NCBI GenBank assembly: GCA_963676095.1 | Contig: OY781040.1 | Location: forward strand, 7,254,001-7,318,000 | Reading direction: 5' to 3' | DNA length: 64,000 nucleotides | Source of the DNA: G963676095 sp963676095 | Lineage (GTDB): Bacteria; Bacteroidota; Bacteroidia; Bacteroidales; Prolixibacteraceae | In this document: positions 15,979-23,523 of the stretch, one piece after another | How the letters are laid out: every line of letters begins with the position of its first letter | How positions within the stretch are numbered: position 1 is the stretch's first letter | Notes under the pieces: generated by a model | Database searches by the model: none | What the model saw: only the letters and a program-made list of their open reading frames with translations | Told to the model about the DNA's origin: nothing | Position numbers and translations under genes: made by a program

Positions 15979-17377
15979 TTTCTGTCTGTTTTTGGGCGTT
16001 GACCTTTAAAAAGTTTTCCACGGCCTGGGACTCAAAAACCCGGTATTTTAACGCGCGGCCCACGGCCCGGAGCAGGTCATCTGCCCGGTAATTGACTTTT
16101 AAAGAAAGGATGTGCTGCCAGTGATGCAGGAACGTGACGGGTTTATGCTTTTTTATCTCCCTGGTGTAAGCCTGCATCACCTCTCCGAAAGCATCCAGGC
16201 GGGCGGCTACCTCTGCCGCGCCAAGACGGTATTTGCACACCGGGCCGCTACGTCCGATATACCGGTTCTTCCTCCCTTTTTCCGCCAGGGGATAACTGAC
16301 CAGCGGGTGACAGGCGGGGCTGTAGATGGTGATCTCTTTTTCGTTAACCCGTACCGGGCACGTTTCGTACAGGTACCCTTTGGGAACCATGTAATAATAC
16401 CCCTCCCACCGGATAGCCGATTCGTTATTGACCACCCGGTATTCGATGGTGGAGGTATCATACTGGGCGGCAGGCAAAGGCTGTAAAAAGGGGAGTTCCT
16501 CCCGGTAAAGGTCGATGGGTTTGCGCCCCGTGGTACGGTGGATACGCTCATCATTATACTGGGTGAGCCAGCTTTGAAGTTGTGCTTTCACATCTTCTTT
16601 ATCCCGGAACTCCCGTCCGTTCAGAAAGCTCTTCTCCAGGTACCAGAACGGGCGCTCCACCTTTAAATTTTCCCGGGGTTTGCCAGGGTGAATCGCTAGG
16701 GGAATGAACCGGTAATGGGTCGCGAACCCCAAATACGTTTTGTTAAAGACCGGACCACCTAACTCCCAGCGGTCCACGCAGGCTTTCTGGTTATCGCTTT
16801 TGATCTCCCGAGGAACCCCGTCCAGGTAAACAAAGGCATTGATTAATGCCCTCAAAAGCGTACCCTGGCTTTTGTCCTCCACCACCTCGATCCACTGGCG
16901 CCGGGAGTAATTTAAAATAAAGCTGAAAAAAGTGATCTTTCCGCTTTCTCCCCCGGTAAAATCAATCACGTAATCGCTCCAGTCATGACAAGCCCTCCCG
17001 CCGGGAGCAGTCTCCACGCAAACAATGGGCTCCGCGGTCTTTTTCCCCCGTGCAAGAGCCAGGTAATTACGCAGGATCGTTCTTCCTCCCTGGTAACCTT
17101 TTTCTGTTAAAAGTTCCAGTATCCGCTGGTTGGTAATGGGGGGATTCCCAAATTTTTCCAGCAGTTCCCTGATGTAGGGCTTATACGCATCCAGTTTGGA
17201 GGGTTTACTCTCCGGGGGCTTCATGTTTTGAACCCCGCTTTCCCGCTGGTGCGCATTCCGTGCCAAAATGCGCTTTATCCGTCCGCGGGTAATGCCCAGC
17301 TCCCGTGACAACCGGCGCACGGCCCAGCCCCGGCTGTAAAGGCTGACCACGTTATTTTCAAGTGATTCATCTTTCAT
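15941..17377 (-). CDS. istA: IS21 transposase IstA (DDE)
   Basis: 478 aa. N-terminal helix-turn-helix (~10-40, AVRRLSRELGITRGRIKR), a second DNA-binding region (~65-110), then the integrase core ~125-300 with Asp in HDWSDYV, Asp in KSDNQKACV and Glu in LKVERPFWYLEK. The C-terminal beta-barrel follows. The start overlaps the ParB-like stop by 4 bp, indicating one transcript with the upstream gene. Confidence 0.95.
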   Translation of the reverse strand: MKDESLENNVVSLYSRGWAVRRLSRELGITRGRIKRILARNAHQRESGVQNMKPPESKPSKLDAYKPYIRELLEKFGNPPITNQRILELLTEKGYQGGRTILRNYLALARGKKTAEPIVCVETAPGGRACHDWSDYVIDFTGGESGKITFFSFILNYSRRQWIEVVEDKSQGTLLRALINAFVYLDGVPREIKSDNQKACVDRWELGGPVFNKTYLGFATHYRFIPLAIHPGKPRENLKVERPFWYLEKSFLNGREFRDKEDVKAQLQSWLTQYNDERIHRTTGRKPIDLYREELPFLQPLPAAQYDTSTIEYRVVNNESAIRWEGYYYMVPKGYLYETCPVRVNEKEITIYSPACHPLVSYPLAEKGRKNRYIGRSGPVCKYRLGAAEVAARLDAFGEVMQAYTREIKKHKPVTFLHHWQHILSLKVNYRADDLLRAVGRALKYRVFESQAVENFLKVNAQKQTEIDFTFKTTSHEE

Positions 17378-18252
17378 TTTTCGTAGGATTTTAAGATTGA
17401 TTGGATGGTTTTTGTCTTCCGAACGATGTCGACGAACCCCGGTGAGAGGATCTCACGCTCCAAGGCGGCCAGTTCTTTCAGAGGCGGGTTGGTGCCTTGT
17501 CCAATGAAAACATGCTGGTAATGCCCAAGCATACGCGAGGTTTTTAGTAACCTGTTCCCCTGCAAACTTAAACGGCTGTCATGAATCTCCCCTTCCAGGG
17601 TGGCTTTCTCGATCGTTTCCAGGGGATGGCCCAAAAGCCAGCTTTGTTCTTCCACTGTTTTTGCCTGCAGGTATTTTTTTACCAGCAACCCCGTCTGCCG
17701 GCTGGTCAGGTTATGACCGACAATCAACTTTAAAAACGCCTCCTGTTTGCCGCGCGGCAAATGAGCCAACTCCCGCGCGTGAGTGGGGGTAATCTTTCCC
17801 AGTTTGAGGTGAACCTTTACAGTCTCGTCCAACCGCTCGATAAAAGACAAACGCCGGCTTACCCACGAGATGCTTTTCCCTACCAGCCGGGCAATCTCTT
17901 CCTGACCAAGCAAATGTTCCTTTTTTAAACTGTAAACCACCTGCGCCTGCTCAAAATCGGCCAGGCTGGCGCCTTGCCCGTTATAGGTCAGAATCATCAC
18001 CTTGGCCGTCACATCATCCACCTCTGCCACCCGGGCCTGCAAACTCTCCCATTCCAATAACCGGGAGGCAAAAAAACGCTTGAAGCCATCAAGTAACTGG
18101 AACCTGGCACCAGTCCGGCGGACGATCACCGGGTGAAGCTGACCCACTGATTCCAGTGAACGCTGCATCGCCTGGACCTGTCCCGGGGTGGTTAGCCGGA
18201 AACGGGAGAAACTCTCGTCCAGATTTGCCAGTTTGATCGGTTGCTGGTCCAT
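17374..18252 (-). CDS. ParB/Spo0J-like accessory protein of the IS21-type element
   Basis: 292 aa with a ParB N-terminal domain (~25-110, including HPVIVRRTGARFQLLDGFKR) and a helix-turn-helix (~135-165, LGQEEIARLVGKSISWVSRR). No ParA is nearby, so plasmid-like partition is unlikely; a role in DNA binding for transposition or regulation is more plausible. I have seen this ParB, IstA, IstB order in other IS21-like elements, but the function is not established to my knowledge. Overlaps istA by 4 bp. Confidence 0.85.
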   Translation of the reverse strand: MDQQPIKLANLDESFSRFRLTTPGQVQAMQRSLESVGQLHPVIVRRTGARFQLLDGFKRFFASRLLEWESLQARVAEVDDVTAKVMILTYNGQGASLADFEQAQVVYSLKKEHLLGQEEIARLVGKSISWVSRRLSFIERLDETVKVHLKLGKITPTHARELAHLPRGKQEAFLKLIVGHNLTSRQTGLLVKKYLQAKTVEEQSWLLGHPLETIEKATLEGEIHDSRLSLQGNRLLKTSRMLGHYQHVFIGQGTNPPLKELAALEREILSPGFVDIVRKTKTIQSILKSYEK

Positions 18253-18282
18253 CTCTTTTTGCTGTTAATTGTCCTGCTAAGT

Positions 18283-18497
18283 TAAAAACCGGACGCATCA
18301 CGGTCAATGGAGTCCGGTTTTACAATCAGGAACTTATACATGGGAGTATATTCTGAAAACCGCTGCAGGCGCGCAGTTCAACGATAAACGCGTCCGGCTT
18401 TACAATCTTTTCCGCCTCTGCGTTTTTATAAGGGAAAAGAACGTATAACCCTTGTGCTGCAAGACTTCCGGAAGCTAACGCGTCCGGTTTTACAATC
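18283..18497. repeat. Spaced 16-bp repeats GTCCGGTTTTACAATC in the IS21 element
   Basis: GTCCGG(T/C)TTTACAATC occurs at 18312-18327, 18392-18407 and 18482-18497, and an inverted partial copy (TAAAAACCGGAC) at 18283-18294 forms a 10-bp-stem hairpin with the first. They could be binding sites of the adjacent ParB-like protein or a regulatory/terminator region. Confidence 0.7.
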
Positions 18498-18814
18498 TTT
18501 GACCCCGACGCATTCCCGGTAAGGGTTTTTCCCCGGGTGCGTTGTTTCTCCCGGTTCCCCTCCAGGTACTCCGGATGGGTCTGGCGGTAGACGCTCTGGT
18601 ACTTGTCCCCCGGATAGCGCGAATACCACTGTTCCCTGTTAGCCAGGCGCCTGGCTTTGTAACGGAAATCAGTCTTGAGCTTTTCCCGTTCCCATTTATT
18701 TTTACGGGCCTGCTGACACTCTCTGGAACCACAATACCGTTGTTCCCCTTTTAACCGTGGATTCTTTTTAAAACGCCTGTGGCAATGATGGCAGGTAAAG
18801 GTCTCTGTTGACAT
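18326..18814 (-). CDS. Small zinc-finger accessory protein of the IS21-type element
   Basis: I start it at ATG 18814 (MSTETFTCHHC). Cysteines CHHC near residues 8-11 and CGSREC near 28-33 suggest a zinc ribbon; the basic stretch ARKNKWEREK and the segment QTHPEYLEGNREK resemble small proteins that accompany ParB-containing IS21-like elements. The C-terminus carries KIVKPDA twice, encoded by the DNA repeats at 18392 and 18482, so the last third may be repeat read-through and the true end could be earlier in the ancestor. Confidence 0.6.
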   Translation of the reverse strand: MSTETFTCHHCHRRFKKNPRLKGEQRYCGSRECQQARKNKWEREKLKTDFRYKARRLANREQWYSRYPGDKYQSVYRQTHPEYLEGNREKQRTRGKTLTGNASGSKIVKPDALASGSLAAQGLYVLFPYKNAEAEKIVKPDAFIVELRACSGFQNILPCISS

Positions 18815-18956
18815 ACATCCCTGGGTTTTTGGATGCATGTACTATCCCCGAACTGATTTGGTTTGGATTTACATGGATGAAACTATGAAAATACGGCTAA
18901 AATGATTGGTATCAATTCCTTCCGATCACTGGTATCATTCCAAACCGACGCCGAAA

Positions 18957-19541
18957 CATGGGGACATAGCGTTCTTTGTAGTTTTTCCCTTTTCTCACAT
19001 AAACCAGGTCCTTGTTTAAAAGCAGGTCGTTTACATCGAGGTTCAGGCCTTCGTTCCTTCTTAATCCGCAGCCGTAATAAACGGCCAGCATTGCCCTGTC
19101 CCTTAACCCCAGAACATCGCTGTCGCAGGCCGATTGCAAAGCTTTTATTTCCCCGGTGGTAAAGATGGTTTTTATGTTCCTGGTTCTTCCCTGCAGTTGG
19201 ATATCGACCTCAAAACTGTCCTGCCCGGTTTCCCTTAAATAGCGGGTAAAACGCCGTAAGGATTGCTGGTGTGTGCGGAGCGTGTTCTTGCTTAGTTTGC
19301 CGCTGCGGGTCTGGTTTTTTCGGCTTTTCAGGTAGTCGAAGTAATTTAAAACAACCGGCTTTGTGATTTCGGTTACCGCTGTTATTCCCTGCTTTTCCAG
19401 CCAGTTAAAAAACTCACGCACACGCACCGGGTTGTAACTGACAGTGGTCGGTTCAAAGTTCAGTGTCCTGAGCCACTTCCCGAAGGCTGTTTCCAGCCGG
19501 GTAAATTCCGGTGTCTTTACCGTTAGTTTGTGCATTGTCAA
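18957..19541 (-). pseudogene. 5' part of XerD-like recombinase, split by IS21
   Basis: Encodes residues 1 to ~194 of the recombinase, identical to 7361-8263 up to KERYVPM, then runs into IS sequence. It keeps the core-binding domain and the first Arg and Lys but lacks the HxxR, GH and Tyr motifs, so it is inactive alone. Confidence 0.92.
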
Positions 19542-19576
19542 AAGCTTTAAAAATACAGGGGGCCTTGCTCTTCCCC

Positions 19577-19712
19577 TGTTATACTTGTTATACTGTTACA
19601 CTTCCACTTAAATCACTGATTGTTTGGTTTATAAAACCGGGCTGTGTCCGTGTTATACTTCTGTTACACTTGTGTTATACTTGGGCTTTTGCTTATTTAA
19701 GCTGTTATACCT
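19577..19712. repeat. TGTTATACTT direct repeats, copy 2
   Basis: Same set as at 8299-8434, displaced by 11278 bp, in the gap upstream of the split recombinase and over the 3' end of the primase. Confidence 0.7.
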
Positions 19713-22355
19713 CGCTTTTACCTTCTCTAAAATTTCGTCCAAAATGTCGATGCCGGATTTCAGTTTTTCGTATTCGTCCCAGGCTTTTATCTCGTATTCA
19801 AAACCGGTTTTCCGGTTGCCCCCGTTTCGCTGGATATAGCCCCGGCTTTCCAGTTCCCGCAGGTTCCGGTTAATGGTCATGGGGTTCATCCGAAAAGCTT
19901 CCCGGACTTCTTTGGCGTAAATGGTTTTGGGTTCTTCTTTCTTGTCTGCAAAGGATTTCAGGGACTCGAAGAAGTCGCGGACTTGTCCGCTCAGCTCGTC
20001 CGATTTGCGGAGTAAACTGTCCTTGATTAAAAAGTTCGCCCACTCAATGTCTTCCGGTGTTGTTGTGATGTAGGGTTGCCCGTTGCCCCCGGTTTTCATT
20101 TCCCGTTGGTGCTGGTGGTAAAAGGTGATGATTTCAATCAGGCGTAGATAATGCATGTTGGTACGGAGTTTCTTAAAGACACATTCCGGGATGTCTAACA
20201 TGGTGGCAAAAGGGTTGATGACACGGACTTTCCGTAAAAGCCGCTGGCTGTTCTGCAGCAGCCTTTTGTATTTCTGCTGCTCCGCTTCGTTCACCATTCC
20301 GGCCTGTAGTTTTCGTTGGTAGTCCATCACTTCCCTGGCATGGCCGGGGCTTTCGTCCACGTGCAGCAAAAAGCTGCGGTTGGCGTTATCTTCATAGATG
20401 TTTGATTTGGTGGTTGCGCCGCTTACGCATATTGGCCCTTCTACCATTAAAACCTTTTGAACATTGTTCCCTTTGGCGTCTTTGTCGGTGGTAAGCTTAG
20501 AGATACTTTGCTTGGACATAAATTCCCGAAGCGGTAAAAAAGCATTGTAAACACCCTCCAAATCCTCGATTAACAAAAGCTTGTGTTTCCAAAAATCTTT
20601 GGCCGAGTAGTACAAAGTATTCTCTGTTAAACTGGTTATCGTCCTTACACTTTCTTCCGGTAAACACTCGCTTATCCTGGTTTGCAAATAGGTTTTCCCG
20701 CTGCCGGATTTGCCATAAATAATAGCGTGCAAAGGGTCTTCAGATAAACGGCTCAGATAAAGAAAAAAAAGCAACAATCCGTTTTGCTGTTCGCCGATTA
20801 AGCCGCTTTTGCCGATGGCTTTCATCGTGTTTTGTACCAGGTTGCCGGTTTGTAAAAAGCGCAGCGCTTCTTTCAGTTCGGCTGCATTCATCTGGTAAAG
20901 TTTCGGCTTTAATGCTTTGCGTTCAGCTTCTATCAGGGTCAGCCGGTAAGTCTCGATTTGGTTTTTCAGGTTCCGGATGGTGTTCTTTAAAGCCGTCCCG
21001 CTTACTTCCAGTTCCTCGGCTGCGCCTTTGATGTAGCGTTGCAACTGCCCGTTGCTGTACAGGTTCACATCGTCCTGGAAGTATTTAAAACCGTCGCCTT
21101 TAAGCTGTACCAGCAAATTAAGTTTCAACCGGTGGATGTTGTCTTTCTCGATACCGCCCCAGATGATAAAATGAAGGCCGTGTCCGGCTCCTGACGGATT
21201 TTCGGTGTAGGTGATTTTGTCCGGGTTGGTGGTGTTTAAGTTCCCTACTGGTTCCGGTTCCTGCGGTGCTTCGGTGTTGTTGCCCTGCTTTTCATTTTTA
21301 TTTGAGATTGGTTTTCGTTCATTGATTAAGTGGGTTAGTATTTCAGGGTCATGCCCTTGCAATAGGCTGTTGATGTCCTCGTCCTCCGGTGTTTCTACCG
21401 CTGTGATTTTCAGGCCGGGCTTAAACTGCAGGAGCTTTTCGGATATCCTGATTATCGCTTCCCTTCCGGCCTGGTCTCCGTCAAAAAACAGTATCGCTTC
21501 TTCCAGTTCCGGCAGTTCCTTTATTGCTTCCTCGATTTCAGTTGTAAACCCATTTGTTCCGTACAAAGAAAGGATAGAAGCCCCCTCTAAATCTCCCCCG
21601 AAGGGTGAGACTTCAAGAAGCGTTGCAGCATCGATGATGCATTCGGTCAGGATTAACTTGGTGGTTTTATCGTGTGGATAATTCGGATAGATGCCCTGGT
21701 GGTGGCCGTTCAGGTAAAAGTGTTTGCCTTCGCCAGTCGGATTAATGGAACGCCCGTAAATATCGATGATTTGCCCTTTTTCGTTTTTGGTGAACAGCAG
21801 CACACAGTTCCTGAACTTGGGGACGATGCTGTTTTGCCGGGATTCTTTCAGGATACCAAGCTGCAGCCCGCTTTCCTGTAACTGCTTGTTCCATGTTTTG
21901 CCAAAGTCGGTGCCGATGTAGCCAACTTCCAGTTTGTCCGGGTCGAGTTTGCGCTCCCGGATGTAGTCCCGTGCTTTGGCCGTGCGTTTAAAACTGGCTT
22001 TGCTGTCTTGGGCAACTTTGCTTAAAACTGCAATTCTTGGTAGCAGGTCTTTGTCCTGGTTCTCCGGTTTCATTGGCTGTATCGGTTCATTTAGGTTTGC
22101 AAGTGATTTCGCTTTCATAATGGCCTCGTGCTTTGTACAGTTTTCTTTTAACTGGATAAATTCGATTACGTCACCGGCTTTGCCGCAGCCAAAGCAATGG
22201 AAGGTGTTTGTGTTAGTGTAAACTTTCAGGCTCGGGTCTTTGTCGTCGTGGAAGGGGCATTTTATCAGGCTGTTTTTATTGGGCTTAAGGTGGTAGTGGC
22301 TCAGCACTGTTAAGATGCTTAGGTGTGATTTTATGTCCCGGATTTCCATAGGCAA
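19653..22355 (-). CDS. CHC2 zinc-finger primase fused to an ATPase domain, copy 2
   Basis: 900 aa, identical in translation to 8375-11077: CHC2 finger, TOPRIM-like region, Walker A GKSGSGKT and Walker B LLLIEDLEG. No decay is visible even though the recombinase of this copy is broken, consistent with a recent duplication. Confidence 0.9.
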   Translation of the reverse strand: MPMEIRDIKSHLSILTVLSHYHLKPNKNSLIKCPFHDDKDPSLKVYTNTNTFHCFGCGKAGDVIEFIQLKENCTKHEAIMKAKSLANLNEPIQPMKPENQDKDLLPRIAVLSKVAQDSKASFKRTAKARDYIRERKLDPDKLEVGYIGTDFGKTWNKQLQESGLQLGILKESRQNSIVPKFRNCVLLFTKNEKGQIIDIYGRSINPTGEGKHFYLNGHHQGIYPNYPHDKTTKLILTECIIDAATLLEVSPFGGDLEGASILSLYGTNGFTTEIEEAIKELPELEEAILFFDGDQAGREAIIRISEKLLQFKPGLKITAVETPEDEDINSLLQGHDPEILTHLINERKPISNKNEKQGNNTEAPQEPEPVGNLNTTNPDKITYTENPSGAGHGLHFIIWGGIEKDNIHRLKLNLLVQLKGDGFKYFQDDVNLYSNGQLQRYIKGAAEELEVSGTALKNTIRNLKNQIETYRLTLIEAERKALKPKLYQMNAAELKEALRFLQTGNLVQNTMKAIGKSGLIGEQQNGLLLFFLYLSRLSEDPLHAIIYGKSGSGKTYLQTRISECLPEESVRTITSLTENTLYYSAKDFWKHKLLLIEDLEGVYNAFLPLREFMSKQSISKLTTDKDAKGNNVQKVLMVEGPICVSGATTKSNIYEDNANRSFLLHVDESPGHAREVMDYQRKLQAGMVNEAEQQKYKRLLQNSQRLLRKVRVINPFATMLDIPECVFKKLRTNMHYLRLIEIITFYHQHQREMKTGGNGQPYITTTPEDIEWANFLIKDSLLRKSDELSGQVRDFFESLKSFADKKEEPKTIYAKEVREAFRMNPMTINRNLRELESRGYIQRNGGNRKTGFEYEIKAWDEYEKLKSGIDILDEILEKVKARYNSLNKQKPKYNTSVTEV

Positions 22356-22377
22356 AAATTTGTTGAAAAAAGTTTCA

Positions 22378-22502
22378 GATACCTAATTCGGTACAAAGAT
22401 ATATTATAAAATACCACAGACAAACTTTTTAATATTTTTATTTACCTTTTAGAGTACCTATATTTGCAGATAACTCGTAAAATCAAGTCATTAGGTACCT
22501 TA
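22378..22502. promoter_or_regulatory. Divergent XRE/primase control region, copy 2
   Basis: Same as 11100-11224: TATATTTG at 22459-22466, with the three GTACC operator-like motifs around it. Confidence 0.6.
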
Positions 22503-22515
22503 AAAGATATACAAC

Positions 22516-22860
22516 ATGTCAACTTTTGGTAAAAAACTCAGGGAATGCAGGGAAGCAAAAGGGCTTTCGCAAAAGGAACTGGCCAAGCTCCTTAGTACTT
22601 CGTATTCTGTAATCGGTAAATATGAGCGGGATGAGATGCAGCCAAGCATTGAAGCGGCTAAAAAAATAGCAAAGCTGGTTGGTACAACCGTAGGTTATTT
22701 ATTGGGGGAAACTGACGAGGAAAATATTCTGAAAGACCCCGAGATGCTTAAACGTCTTAACGAGATTGAAAAAATGGAAGAGGTCGACAAAGGGCATATC
22801 CTTTCAGTGATTGATGGGTTTATCAAGTCAATTAAGATTAAAAATATTGCTGCACTATAA
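22516..22860 (+). CDS. XRE-family regulator, element copy 2
   Basis: 114 aa, identical to 11238-11582. It lies between the primase (divergent) and the immunity gene of the live Rhs (convergent). Confidence 0.9.
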   Translation: MSTFGKKLRECREAKGLSQKELAKLLSTSYSVIGKYERDEMQPSIEAAKKIAKLVGTTVGYLLGETDEENILKDPEMLKRLNEIEKMEEVDKGHILSVIDGFIKSIKIKNIAAL

Positions 22861-22867
22861 AAAACAA

Positions 22868-22889
22868 AACCCGGCTGGATGGCCGGGTT
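22868..22889. terminator. Terminator between XRE and immunity genes, copy 2
   Basis: Same AACCCGGC / GCCGGGTT stem as at 11590-11611. Confidence 0.8.
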
Positions 22890-22911
22890 CAATTAATCTT
22901 CTCTAGATATA

Positions 22912-23511
22912 TTAATCCATTTCTTTCATAACCTTTTCTATTTCATCGTAAAATAGAGTTAAGGCATCGCTGTATTGTTTTGTACTTATAGCTTTTTCGG
23001 ATAACATCTTCTTAAAATCGGAGTAACTATATTCTATCATTGATGTCCCTTCCTCTTTAAAATACAGTTCATACCCTAAATATTGGGCATATTTTTTTAA
23101 TATGTCTTCATTCTTGCCAAGATACGCAACAACATAAGTAGGAAAACTTAAAACAATTTTTTGACAATAATTACCAAGTATCTCAGATAATGAACCATCA
23201 GCTTTAATGCAGATTTGATTAAAAAGGAAAAAATAAAATGGTGTTGTCTTTTCTTTATCACTGATTGAAGATAACATATTCAACAAAGTCGTTGTTTGCC
23301 TGTTATCGCCTATTTTAAAATTCCCGTTATAGAACTCAAGCGCATCTTTACTAATATTATCTGAGTTAAGGATGTCATTTTTTTGATTTTCGCTCAAATT
23401 CTCCCAATAAACAAAGGTCGTATCCGGCAAAGACCTGCTTGGACAGGTACTACTACTTTGAGAACAAGAAAGGAAAACAGAACTTAAAATAAAGATTAGT
23501 TTCAGTGTCAT
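22912..23511 (-). CDS. Lipoprotein immunity candidate for live Rhs tip C
   Basis: 199 aa lipoprotein (lipobox ending FLSC), identical to 11634-12233, 12 bp downstream of the full-length Rhs gene and so in its operon. It is expected to protect the envelope from the L,D-transpeptidase-like tip. Function inferred from position and localisation. Confidence 0.78.
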   Translation of the reverse strand: MTLKLIFILSSVFLSCSQSSSTCPSRSLPDTTFVYWENLSENQKNDILNSDNISKDALEFYNGNFKIGDNRQTTTLLNMLSSISDKEKTTPFYFFLFNQICIKADGSLSEILGNYCQKIVLSFPTYVVAYLGKNEDILKKYAQYLGYELYFKEEGTSMIEYSYSDFKKMLSEKAISTKQYSDALTLFYDEIEKVMKEMD

Positions 23512-23523
23512 AATACCATCCTA

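Larger units (their letters stand above)
14823..18956 (-). mobile_element. IS21-type element with ParB-like and zinc-finger accessory genes
   Basis: 4134 bp. The ends read TTTCCGCGTCGG (left) and its near complement CCGACGCCGAAA (right). CATGGG flanks both sides (14817-14822 and 18957-18962) and occurs once in the intact gene of copy 1, so it is the target duplication; if the terminal G/C is counted as IS, the duplication shrinks to ATGG. The right end also has GGTATCAATTCC and GGTATCATTCC, probable multiple transposase-binding repeats as in IS21. It is GC-richer than the nearby toxin tips. Confidence 0.92.

Noticed and set aside
17374..18252. Plasmid partition locus (ParB with parS)
   Set aside because: No ParA, and the gene is overlapped with istA inside a bounded IS; better seen as an IS accessory gene.
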